A stretch of DNA of 43,384 bases from CAZQQN01 sp964595485 (lineage in GTDB: Bacteria > Bacteroidota > Bacteroidia > CAILMK01 > CAYYUA01). The DNA lies in contig CAZQQN010000027.1 of the NCBI GenBank assembly GCA_964595485.1, forward strand, positions 1 through 43,384. Direction: 5' to 3'. A model generated the notes under the pieces. The model did not search any database and was not told the DNA's origin. It saw only the letters and a program-made list of their open reading frames with translations. This document shows positions 36,230 to 43,384 of this stretch, piece after piece. Numbering within the stretch: the stretch's first letter is position 1; every line of letters starts with the position of its first letter. A program made the position numbers and the translations under genes.

Positions 36230-37045
36230 TTAATCAGATACCTCTTGCCATTTTCGCCAAAGCATAGCCCCAAAAGCCGGGTACCAGATCAAATCATTGA
36301 ACAAAATAATCAAACCGAAGGATAGGGCTATTTCACCTGATAACCACGTATAGAAAAAACCGATAGGGCCAAAAATTTTACCCAGGAAACCTACCAACAC
36401 AATAGGATAATGCTTTAATTCATCAAGGGCAGCAATCCCGTAGCCAATGCTGTAAACGCCAACGATCATTCCGACCGTTTGCCAGATAAATAAGTACGCC
36501 GGCGTATCCATGTTCAAAAGTTCAAAGGCTTGCTCCGGAAACACAACCACCCAAAAACCAAAACCCACATTATACCACGATGCTGCCCATAACCATTTCG
36601 ATTGCCAGGCATAGGGTTGTTGCCAACGGTTTTTTAGCATCTGATCAAATGCATCCAAAAGGGGCCAAAAGCCTTTATCATCGGACTCACGGGCCTTCCA
36701 GGCCATGAAAATCGGGATCAGCTGGAAGAAAATACGGGCTATGAAAAAAGGCCGGTTACTGATGCCAAATATTTCATGGTTGATGATGAGCATTTCAAAA
36801 TGGGCCGGTAAGAGGGCAATAAAGTAAAACACTAAAACCCATCCTGTTAGCCTTCGAAAACGGGACAGTAAAAGGCCTAAAGCACCCAATACCTCAAAAA
36901 TACCGGTCAGGTATACCCAAAGCTGAGCTCGCATAAAAGGCTCCGGAACGGCTGAGACAAACTCTCCGGGGTATAGGAAATGGGTTATACCCGCTAACGA
37001 AAGGATGAAGATCAAGCTGTACCGGGAAATCTTAGCAATACTCAT
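36230..37045 (-). CDS. DoxX-like integral membrane protein, two-part
   Basis: This 271-residue protein has eight or so membrane helices. The N-terminal half (about 1-115) fits the DoxX/YphA group: THFLYPGEFVSAVPEPF, then GIFEVLGALGLLLSRFRRLTG. The C-terminal half (about 145-271) is a separate four-helix unit with WLWAASWYNVGFGFWVVVFP and GKIFGPIGFFYTW. I chose ATG 37045 (MSIAKISRYSLIF); the frame is open to 37102 but with a polar, unlikely N-terminus. This looks like a fusion of two membrane modules. Redox or quinone-linked roles are proposed for DoxX proteins; none is demonstrable here. Confidence 0.6.
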   Translation of the reverse strand: MSIAKISRYSLIFILSLAGITHFLYPGEFVSAVPEPFMRAQLWVYLTGIFEVLGALGLLLSRFRRLTGWVLVFYFIALLPAHFEMLIINHEIFGISNRPFFIARIFFQLIPIFMAWKARESDDKGFWPLLDAFDQMLKNRWQQPYAWQSKWLWAASWYNVGFGFWVVVFPEQAFELLNMDTPAYLFIWQTVGMIVGVYSIGYGIAALDELKHYPIVLVGFLGKIFGPIGFFYTWLSGEIALSFGLIILFNDLIWYPAFGAMLWRKWQEVSD

Positions 37046-37753
37046 CATAACCCATAAACACCAAATTTTATTTGAGGTTTGATGCCGGACCGTTAAGGCC
37101 ACCTTTTGTGGCTAATCGGTTTGTTGATATTTTTGATATGGAAAGCTTATCGGGTCCCCGTCCGAATGCCAATGTAAGCCAACATAGTACTCAACGGTCT
37201 TTTGAAACATGCTTGCATGAGCCTTTTCTTCGGGGTATAAAAGGGAGGGCGGAGCAACCGGGTTTTCTTATTGCTTACCCCATAAGCTATATACAAGGGA
37301 AAAACCATTGCTGAATAAAACCTTGGAAAAATGACCTATCTCAACCTTCTCGTTAAAAAACCCTTTTTTACAATTTGATGCATTGTTATTTCGGCAGGTT
37401 ATCGCCCGATGAACTGAACTTTCACCATTTCCATCGGAGCCATTTGAAAGCATCCCCTGTATGGTTTTCCCCGATCCACAATAACCCCTTTCAGACCCGT
37501 TTTTTCCGAAACCCCATCCCTTAAAGCTTTGCAATGGTAGGGAAAAACCAGCCAATGTAAAGTAATTTTGGTGCTATTAAAATATGGGAAAATTGAATAA
37601 TAAGCCTTTTGCATAGATTACTTCCCAATGAAAGATTAGCAAAATGACCCTTTAAAAGTTTTAAGCATAGCGAAGTACCATCGTGATAAGCGTAATGACC
37701 TACCAAATCTTAATCATTCTGAAGAGCCTGACACTATCGAAAAACGGTAAAAA
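37046..37753. other. Gene-poor region before the nuclease pair
   Basis: This ~700-nt stretch lacks a convincing gene. Minus-strand frames at 37268-37706 overlap each other, and one contains a stretch reading KALRDGVSEKTGLKGVIVDR that looks partly coding. It may be decayed sequence at the boundary of the sbcCD-like block. No promoter was identified for the block. Confidence 0.45.
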
Positions 37754-39058
37754 ATGGGTATTAAAGCATTAGCCACTGCGGATCTCCACCTGGGTAAGAC
37801 ATCATCTCAGGTACCGACAACAAATGACCCAATACCAACCAAGCAAACCTGGCTGGCCATGGTCGATTATGCCATCGAGCAGCAGGTAGATCTCATTGCC
37901 ATTGCGGGAGACCTAATTGATGAGGATAATCAGTACTTTGAAGCCTTTGGCCCATTGGAGCAAGGCTTTAAGCAGCTAAATGACCATAACATAACGGTTT
38001 ACCTGGTGGGCGGGAATCACGATCATGGGGTAATCCATGATATCGTTAATAGTGCCACAGCAGATAATGTAGTGCTACTGGGCGCTAAGGGTGAATGGGA
38101 AACACAGGTATTCCAGAAAGGGGATCAAAAGCTTCAACTGGTAGGCTGGTCCTTTCCAGCCAGACACGTTCACTATGACCCAGCTTCGTTGCCAAATATT
38201 AACACAGGCATCGACTCAAACCTACCAACCCTTGGCCTGTTACATGGCGACCTCTTTGATGATCAAAGCCCGTATGCCCCACTGGATGCCGGAAATCTTA
38301 GTCAACTGGACGTAAACGGTTGGATCGTTGGCCACATCCATAAGCCGAATACCATTAAATCTGAATCTCCTTTTATTAGATATCCAGGCTCCCCGCAAGC
38401 TATGGATCCGGGAGAAGATGGCGAACACGGCTTTCTAATGCTGGACATTGAGCAAAACAAACCTATCCAGGTGGAGCAGGTACCGTTTTCACCCATCTAC
38501 TACCTCAAGGCCAATATAGATATTTCGGATGCTGATGATGAAACCACTTTTAAGGATGTTTTAACAAGCAAGCTGAATGCTGAAGCCAGGCGAGTGCATT
38601 ACCCTGGCTTAAACCACCTGGTGGTGGATATCAACCTGACAGGTTACCACACCCGAATGCATGAGCTGGATAAATGGAGCGAAAATATAGGAGACCTTGC
38701 ATTAATGTTGAATGGCGAGACCAACATGGCCCCGCGGAAGGTTAGCAACATCGCTAAGCCTGAACTGACAGAGCTCGAGGCAAGGGCTGCGAATGACAAC
38801 ACGGCTATCGGTAAGCTTGCCAGTATCATGGTAGCCATTGAAAAAGAAACAATGCATGACGAACTGCTCGATCAGTTGATTGAGGATTGGCAGAAGGAAG
38901 CCGGAAAGCTTGGTAAGAAAAACAAGTATCAACCTATACAGTCGAGTATTCAGACCGCTTATCATTCAGATAATGCTAAGCAACTGATCTACGAGGAGTG
39001 CAGCAAGCTTATTTCCGAACTCTTATTACAGGAAAATGAGGATAATAGCTATGCCTAA
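37754..39058 (+). CDS. SbcD/YhaO-type metallophosphoesterase nuclease
   Basis: This 434-residue predicted DNA exonuclease subunit shows the calcineurin-like metal motifs in order: DLH (10-12), GDLIDE (about 51), GGNHDHG (about 95), LLHGDLF (about 165) and GHIHKP (about 190). A C-terminal helical region of about 240-434 probably binds the partner ATPase. It overlaps the ATPase gene by 23 nt (8 nt if that gene starts at its second Met), so the two are translationally coupled. The pattern fits YhaO of the YhaO/YhaN pair better than canonical SbcD, since the partner has a membrane hairpin. Role: processing of DNA ends or hairpins, or defence; inferred from family. Confidence 0.85.
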   Translation: MGIKALATADLHLGKTSSQVPTTNDPIPTKQTWLAMVDYAIEQQVDLIAIAGDLIDEDNQYFEAFGPLEQGFKQLNDHNITVYLVGGNHDHGVIHDIVNSATADNVVLLGAKGEWETQVFQKGDQKLQLVGWSFPARHVHYDPASLPNINTGIDSNLPTLGLLHGDLFDDQSPYAPLDAGNLSQLDVNGWIVGHIHKPNTIKSESPFIRYPGSPQAMDPGEDGEHGFLMLDIEQNKPIQVEQVPFSPIYYLKANIDISDADDETTFKDVLTSKLNAEARRVHYPGLNHLVVDINLTGYHTRMHELDKWSENIGDLALMLNGETNMAPRKVSNIAKPELTELEARAANDNTAIGKLASIMVAIEKETMHDELLDQLIEDWQKEAGKLGKKNKYQPIQSSIQTAYHSDNAKQLIYEECSKLISELLLQENEDNSYA

Positions 39059-42000
39059 AGAGCCTGTTCAGATTAACCGTTTGGCTATCAGGAAAATGCC
39101 GGCCTTTAAGGATGGCTTACCCGCGCTTGAGGGCCTGGCCAAACACATCAACATCATAGCCGGGCCGAATGCTTCCGGCAAGACCTCTTCCGCTCGAGCC
39201 ATCCAAAACTTGCTGTTTCAGAATAAAGAGCCGGCAACCGAAGTCAAGGCGGAGCTAACCATTCAGGGGAAGCAGTGGCAAATTGAGGTAAGTTCCGGTC
39301 AGCCCTTAGTCCAGAAAGAAGGCGTGGATGCCAGCCTTTCTGACTTTCCGTCCAGGAATGAGCAAAACCGCTATAGCCTTTCATTACATGAGTTAGTGAC
39401 GGCCGAAGGCGATGGTGATCTGGCTAAGCAGATCTATGACCAAACGATGGGCTTTGATTTTGACAAGCCTAAAGATAGGTTGGGCTACCAATATCCAAAC
39501 CCAAGGGGAGACAATAGTTACAAGGAGGCTTTCAACCAGGTTCAACAGGTTAAAAAGCAACAAAGGGAGCTGGCTGAGGATGAGCAAAGGCTACACAAGC
39601 TTTATGAAGATAGAGGGGAAGCTGACAAGGCGCAGCGTCTCCATCGCCTCTACCAACTTGTAAAGGAATACAAGGAAGCCTATACCGAATGGCAGAATAG
39701 CCGGGAGCAGTTCGATGAATACCCGGAAAACTTGAAAAATACGCGCGAGAATGATTTTGAAGAATTAGAAGAAAAGGAAAAATCTATTCGCGAAAAGCAG
39801 AGCCAAAAAGGAGCGATTGAAAGAAAGATTGAAACAGCGAAACAAACTATTGCTGAGCTAAATCTCCCTGATGAGGGTATTGCTAATGATACGCTGGAAA
39901 AGCTAAAGCAATACAGGGATAAGATCAGCGATAAAAAGGGCGAAATAGATAGGCTCAGCGATAAAATCTCTGAGGCCAAAGCCAGGGAAAAAGAAGCCCT
40001 GCATGAACTGGGAGATGACCTTGATCCCTCGAGTTGGGAAGGGATTTCCCCAATTGATATACGCGGCGTGGACGAATTCCTGCAAAAAGCCCATCAAGTG
40101 CAAAGCAAAAAACAGTACCTGCAAACACGCATGGATACCATTGAAAACCAACTTGATCCCGACACCATCCTGACCGATACCGACCAGCTAAAAGAAGCCA
40201 TCAATGCCCTGTCACATTGGCTAACTGATCAGCAGGGATCTAATCAGGAAGGCCCGTCCTTGAAATGGTTATTTATCATTGCGGGATTGGCTGTATCAAC
40301 CAGCTTATTGGCCTTCTGGAATACCTGGCTTGCTGTACTGGGCGGAGTTGCTGCACTTATAGCAGCCTATTTAGCTTATTCCCAAGCCAATCAACAGGGT
40401 TCTGACCGGTCAACCCTGAGGGAGGAGGATTACCGACAAACCGGGTTTGATGAACCGGAAGCGTGGACCATTGAAGAAGTATCCAAAAAGGTGAAGGAAC
40501 TCAGTGATAGCCTTGCCACGGTCCAACGGCAACAGGAGCTACAGGAAGATAAAAATAAGTTGGCAGAGGATTTAAATGAGGCAGAGCAAAACTGGAAAAA
40601 GATTAAGGAAGAAAAGGAACAATGGCGGGCTACACTTCAGGCCTTCCCTGGCTTGCCCGATGATCAGCTGGACAACTTCTCCGGTATGTACCACTTTCTG
40701 ACCCGGCTCAAAGATTGGCAGGATGCCCATACTAACCTTGCCGCTTTAGAAAACCAACTGAAGCAACGAGAAAACGAATTGCAGGAAACACTTGATACCA
40801 TTAACGCGGAATTTGAAAGACTCGGAAGGAAAAAGGCTGATGATGGTGAAACAGCTATTGCCTATGTCCATCAGCTATTAGAGGATGCCCAAACGTGGAA
40901 CAATGACAATCAGACCCTCCGGGATAAGTCGGCACAGCTAAAAGAATATGAAAATGAAATCCAGGAGCTCCGGGATCAATTGAATGCTATTTATGACCGG
41001 CTTCAGGTTGAGCGCGGTGATAAGGAAGCCGTAAGGAAACTTGTTAACCAATTAGCGGATTACCAACAAGCCGGCAATGCGCTTGATGTTGCTAACCGCG
41101 CACTCTGCGAGAAAACGGAAGCCATGGAACGTCACTCCTACTACCATGAACAGGCAAACATTATCGAAACGCTAAGCTGGGACGAGGTAGAACAGACCAT
41201 TCAGCAATACGGAGAAAAAGCCGATGAGAGAGATGGTATACAGAAACAGATTTCAGATATAGAGGCCAGGGTCAATGCCCAGAAACAGCGAATGGATCTT
41301 ACAGAAGCTCTCCGAAATAAGGATAATGTGTTGTCCAAGTTACAAGATGATTTCCAGGAAAACCTAAAGAAGCTGACCGGTGCCCTGCTAACAGACACCA
41401 TTAAGCAACATGCGCAGGAGCAATACCAACCGCCCGTTCAGCAAAAGGCCAATGAACTGCTGAGCCGGATAACCCAAGGCCGCTACCAGCTAAGGTTGGA
41501 TGATTCCAGGGACTCACCCTCTTTCAGGGCTTTTGACACTGTGCTTCAAAAGGGGCAGGCCCTCAATGAATTGTCATCCGGCACTCGTATTCAATTACTG
41601 CTGTCGGTCCGCCTGGCTTTTCTTGAGATACAGGAAACCCATTACAAGCTGCCGATCCTTGCCGATGAGGTGCTGGCCAATAGTGATGATGACAGGGCAA
41701 AAGCGATTATTGATGCCCTTGTCGCCATTAGCCGGGACGGCCGGCAGGTCTTTTATTTCACGGCTCGTAGCGATGAGGTGGCTAAGTGGCAAAAATTCCT
41801 GCAGGGACACGATGACGTTGGTTATACCATCAAGTATTTAACCGGTGAAGAGCAATTTGATCCGGGTGGCATTGCCAACCGCGTTGATAAGCAGGCAGTT
41901 CAGCTGGAAAACCAAGTACCTGAGCCATATGGGCTTGAATACAGCGCATATGGGGCTAAGCTGGGCGTTCCGGCTTTTGACCTCCTGACGCAGAATGCTA

Positions 42001-42542
42001 ACCAGCTTCACCTGTGGTATTTATTAACAGATTCGGAGGCGCTATACCATTGCCTTAGTCGCGGTATTCGATTCTGGGGGCAATTGGAAGAATTTGCCAA
42101 GCACAATGGCAGCCTTCATAGCTTAGGCATCACAGACTACCAAAAACTTGCGGATAAGGCGCAGCTCCTAAAGCGCTTCCAGGAGGAGTACAATATAGGC
42201 CGTTCCAAGCCGATTGACAGGCAAGTTTTAGAAGATTCACGAGCTATCACCAATACCTTTATGGATACCATTACAGCAAAGCTTCACGAATGGAACAACA
42301 ATCCGGCTCAATTGGTAGAAGCCTTAAAAAACGGAACGGTAAAGCGTTTCAATAAAAACAAGGCTCAGGAGCTTGAAACCTATCTTATCGATCAGGGCTA
42401 CTTAGCTGACCAGGAGCCACAAGCCCCCGAAACCATTCAGGCTAAAATCAATGCATTTGTCAGTAAAAGCAAACTGAGCCAGCAGGAGGCGCAAAACTTT
42501 ATAGATTCATTATTCACCAAGCTGGAAAACGCCAATGGATAG
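39036..42542 (+). CDS. SbcC/YhaN-type SMC-like ATPase with C-terminal extension
   Basis: This 1,168-residue partner of the metallophosphoesterase has Walker A GPNASGKT (43-50), ABC signature LSSGT (846-850) and Walker B LPILADEVL (872-880), as in RecF/SMC/Rad50 ATPases. Long coiled coils run at about 165-400 and 480-790. Between them, residues 411-449 form two hydrophobic helices (WLFIIAGLAVSTSLLAFW; LAVLGGVAALIAAYLAY), as in YhaN, in place of the Rad50 zinc hook; no CxxC is there. After the ATPase (about 935 onward) is a ~230-residue extension I cannot assign (DSEALYHCLSRGIRFWGQLEEF; LEDSRAITNTFMDTITAKLHEW). Start: ATG 39036 or 39051 (MPKEPVQINRL). Confidence 0.85.
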   Translation: MRIIAMPKEPVQINRLAIRKMPAFKDGLPALEGLAKHINIIAGPNASGKTSSARAIQNLLFQNKEPATEVKAELTIQGKQWQIEVSSGQPLVQKEGVDASLSDFPSRNEQNRYSLSLHELVTAEGDGDLAKQIYDQTMGFDFDKPKDRLGYQYPNPRGDNSYKEAFNQVQQVKKQQRELAEDEQRLHKLYEDRGEADKAQRLHRLYQLVKEYKEAYTEWQNSREQFDEYPENLKNTRENDFEELEEKEKSIREKQSQKGAIERKIETAKQTIAELNLPDEGIANDTLEKLKQYRDKISDKKGEIDRLSDKISEAKAREKEALHELGDDLDPSSWEGISPIDIRGVDEFLQKAHQVQSKKQYLQTRMDTIENQLDPDTILTDTDQLKEAINALSHWLTDQQGSNQEGPSLKWLFIIAGLAVSTSLLAFWNTWLAVLGGVAALIAAYLAYSQANQQGSDRSTLREEDYRQTGFDEPEAWTIEEVSKKVKELSDSLATVQRQQELQEDKNKLAEDLNEAEQNWKKIKEEKEQWRATLQAFPGLPDDQLDNFSGMYHFLTRLKDWQDAHTNLAALENQLKQRENELQETLDTINAEFERLGRKKADDGETAIAYVHQLLEDAQTWNNDNQTLRDKSAQLKEYENEIQELRDQLNAIYDRLQVERGDKEAVRKLVNQLADYQQAGNALDVANRALCEKTEAMERHSYYHEQANIIETLSWDEVEQTIQQYGEKADERDGIQKQISDIEARVNAQKQRMDLTEALRNKDNVLSKLQDDFQENLKKLTGALLTDTIKQHAQEQYQPPVQQKANELLSRITQGRYQLRLDDSRDSPSFRAFDTVLQKGQALNELSSGTRIQLLLSVRLAFLEIQETHYKLPILADEVLANSDDDRAKAIIDALVAISRDGRQVFYFTARSDEVAKWQKFLQGHDDVGYTIKYLTGEEQFDPGGIANRVDKQAVQLENQVPEPYGLEYSAYGAKLGVPAFDLLTQNANQLHLWYLLTDSEALYHCLSRGIRFWGQLEEFAKHNGSLHSLGITDYQKLADKAQLLKRFQEEYNIGRSKPIDRQVLEDSRAITNTFMDTITAKLHEWNNNPAQLVEALKNGTVKRFNKNKAQELETYLIDQGYLADQEPQAPETIQAKINAFVSKSKLSQQEAQNFIDSLFTKLENANG

Positions 42543-42625
42543 GTTGGAAAGCTAAATGCTTGCCAATTCATAAGCACCCCGATTGTATATTGCTGGCCTG
42601 AGACGAAGGGTTATCTCCTTTATAA

Positions 42626-42645
42626 AAGCCTTTTTCTACAGGCTT
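42626..42645 (-). terminator. Weak hairpin between the ATPase and NUC1 fragment
   Basis: AAGCCT (42626-42631) pairs with AGGCTT (42640-42645) over an 8-nt loop. On the minus strand the stem ends in TTTTAT, a weak T run that could stop transcription from the NUC1 fragment. Confidence 0.3.
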
Positions 42646-42663
42646 ACTCATTTTACTCATTGT

Positions 42664-42921
42664 TTATAGGTAATTATCAATAATAATGGTAGTGACGGGT
42701 AATCCTGACCATGTGATTTTACGAAAGGCATGGGTTCGGCTGTGATTGCCGCTTACCCTTGCATCCGTCAACCAGTAAGCCACCCATTCGGCTTGCTCTT
42801 GTTTTTCGGAGTAGGAAAGGGTGTAATGGCTATGCTTAACTACCTGGCCGGTGGTGGAAGTGGGCAGGTAATCAAAGGATTGGCCTGAGGCAAGGTCGAT
42901 AAATAATAGGGAGCAAAGCAC
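42664..42921 (-). pseudogene. Truncated DNA/RNA non-specific endonuclease (NUC1 type)
   Basis: The 85-codon frame starts at a GTG (42921). It encodes a leader ending LASGQ, then FDYLPTSTTGQVVKHSHYTL and SYSEKQEQAEWVAYWLT, the N-terminal signature of secreted NUC1/EndoG-like nucleases. After RTHAF the homology ends and the frame closes at 42664; the catalytic DRGH region is absent. A fuller signal peptide (KTFFTLLRITWVLCSLLF) is readable further upstream but is preceded by TAA. Only 121 nt separate its end from the convergent ATPase gene, so the catalytic part has been deleted. Non-functional as a nuclease. Confidence 0.7.
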
Positions 42922-43169
42922 CCATGTTATTCTTAGCAGCGTAAAGAAGGTCTTTTATGAATGGGATTTCTGCAAAAGTACGGAAAACTTATCATCTCCT
43001 TTGGATTAAAAAATTCCTACACAAACCGCCTCATAAAGTTATAGATGATGTAGGAGACAATGGGATGTATTTTGGAGCTGTCACCTTTAGTAAATTTTTG
43101 CGAAAATGACCGTTTTCCGGTAATCATTGCAAATTTGTACTAAAATGTACCCCTTGATTCTATTTTTAC

Positions 43170-43384
43170 CTAAGGTATTGCGTTGAGTAAATCAGCGCCC
43201 TTCAACTCAGCCTTTCCCTCTGCATTGATAATATTCAGGAAAACCTCCTTCCCGTTTAATTCAGTATTTACAAAGTGCCCCTTAGTGGTTTCGTTCCTAT
43301 TGCCGGGATACAAGAGAATACCTTCAGCACCATCAAAATATTGGAGATAGGCATAGAGTTGCCTTAAGTCATCATCACCGGGTG
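43170..43384 (-). CDS. McrC-like restriction component, C-terminal part
   Basis: An open minus-strand frame enters from the right edge and stops at 43170-43172 (TAG), giving the last 71 residues of a protein. The pattern DDDLRQLYAYLQYFDGAEG followed by ILLYPGNRN, a strand-rich segment and a short tail fits the nuclease-domain end of McrC-family proteins (typical: D-x-x-Q-x-x-AY then LLYP). McrC is the nuclease partner of the GTPase McrB in modification-dependent restriction. The partner would lie upstream, beyond the window. The gene is truncated only by the window edge. Confidence 0.7.
   Translation of the reverse strand, partial: PGDDDLRQLYAYLQYFDGAEGILLYPGNRNETTKGHFVNTELNGKEVFLNIINAEGKAELKGADLLNAIP

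Noticed and set aside
37268..37706. Three overlapping minus-strand ORFs of 61-95 codons
   Set aside because: They conflict with each other and have no clear start signal; one short stretch looks coding-like, but not enough to call a gene.
39036..42542. Canonical SbcC/Rad50 with zinc hook
   Set aside because: No CxxC is found at the coiled-coil tip; instead a hydrophobic helix pair occurs, so YhaN-type is the better description.

Overview
The window comes from a Bacteroidota chromosome, most likely of the Cytophagales type. The evidence is two cargo proteins with type IX secretion system (T9SS) C-terminal signals (type A at 4561-6852, gliding-motility/CHU_C type B at 18748-21729), a PorV/PorQ-family protein, a PorE-like OmpA protein, DUF4468, DUF2807 and N-glycanase-like families, LytS/LytTR signalling, and promoters of the form TTTG-N19/20-TAnnTTTG. 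Shine-Dalgarno sequences are mostly absent. I could not place it to genus.

Layout. 1-240: edge of a non-coding region with three ~39-bp direct repeats. 324-4567: housekeeping genes (dxr, rseP, tRNA-Leu(CAA), ruvB). 4561-8708 (minus): an AcpH-like protein, a PorV/PorQ-like outer-membrane protein and a PNGase F-like T9SS cargo. 8880-12796 (plus): tyrS with an altered HIGH motif, a DUF4468 protein and the PorE-like OmpA protein. 12977-18631: a complete RND efflux operon (adaptor, pump, TolC). 18748-21729 (minus): a large CHU_C adhesin-like protein with repeated modules. 21802-22411 (minus): a Cys-rich lipoprotein whose leader is out of frame by one base at a G6/C6 tract, with a near-consensus promoter upstream. 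22791-25631: a LytTR/LytS two-component pair divergent from a DUF2807 lipoprotein; both promoters carry the same 10-bp motif at identical spacing. 25906-27793: small membrane and lipoprotein genes. 28127-31560: an unrecognised secreted Cys-rich protein and decaying genes. 31805-35660: a hybrid histidine kinase, a TPR protein and possible micro-ORFs. 36039-37753: a DoxX-like membrane protein, a broken small gene and gene-poor DNA. 37754-43384: a YhaO/YhaN-type (SbcCD-like) nuclease/ATPase pair with a membrane hairpin and an unassigned C-terminal extension, then a truncated NUC1 nuclease and the C-terminus of a McrC-like restriction subunit running off the edge.

How it fits together. The left and centre are envelope and secretion biology: T9SS cargo, PorV/PorE-like proteins, efflux, regulated proteolysis and envelope-type sensing. 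The right end looks like the edge of a nucleic-acid defence or repair cluster. The most test-worthy items are the shared LytTR-type promoter motif, the SbcCD-like pair beside McrC and NUC1 remnants, the H-to-G change in TyrRS, and the homopolymer frameshift in the lipoprotein leader. All family calls come from reading motifs by eye; no database search was run.
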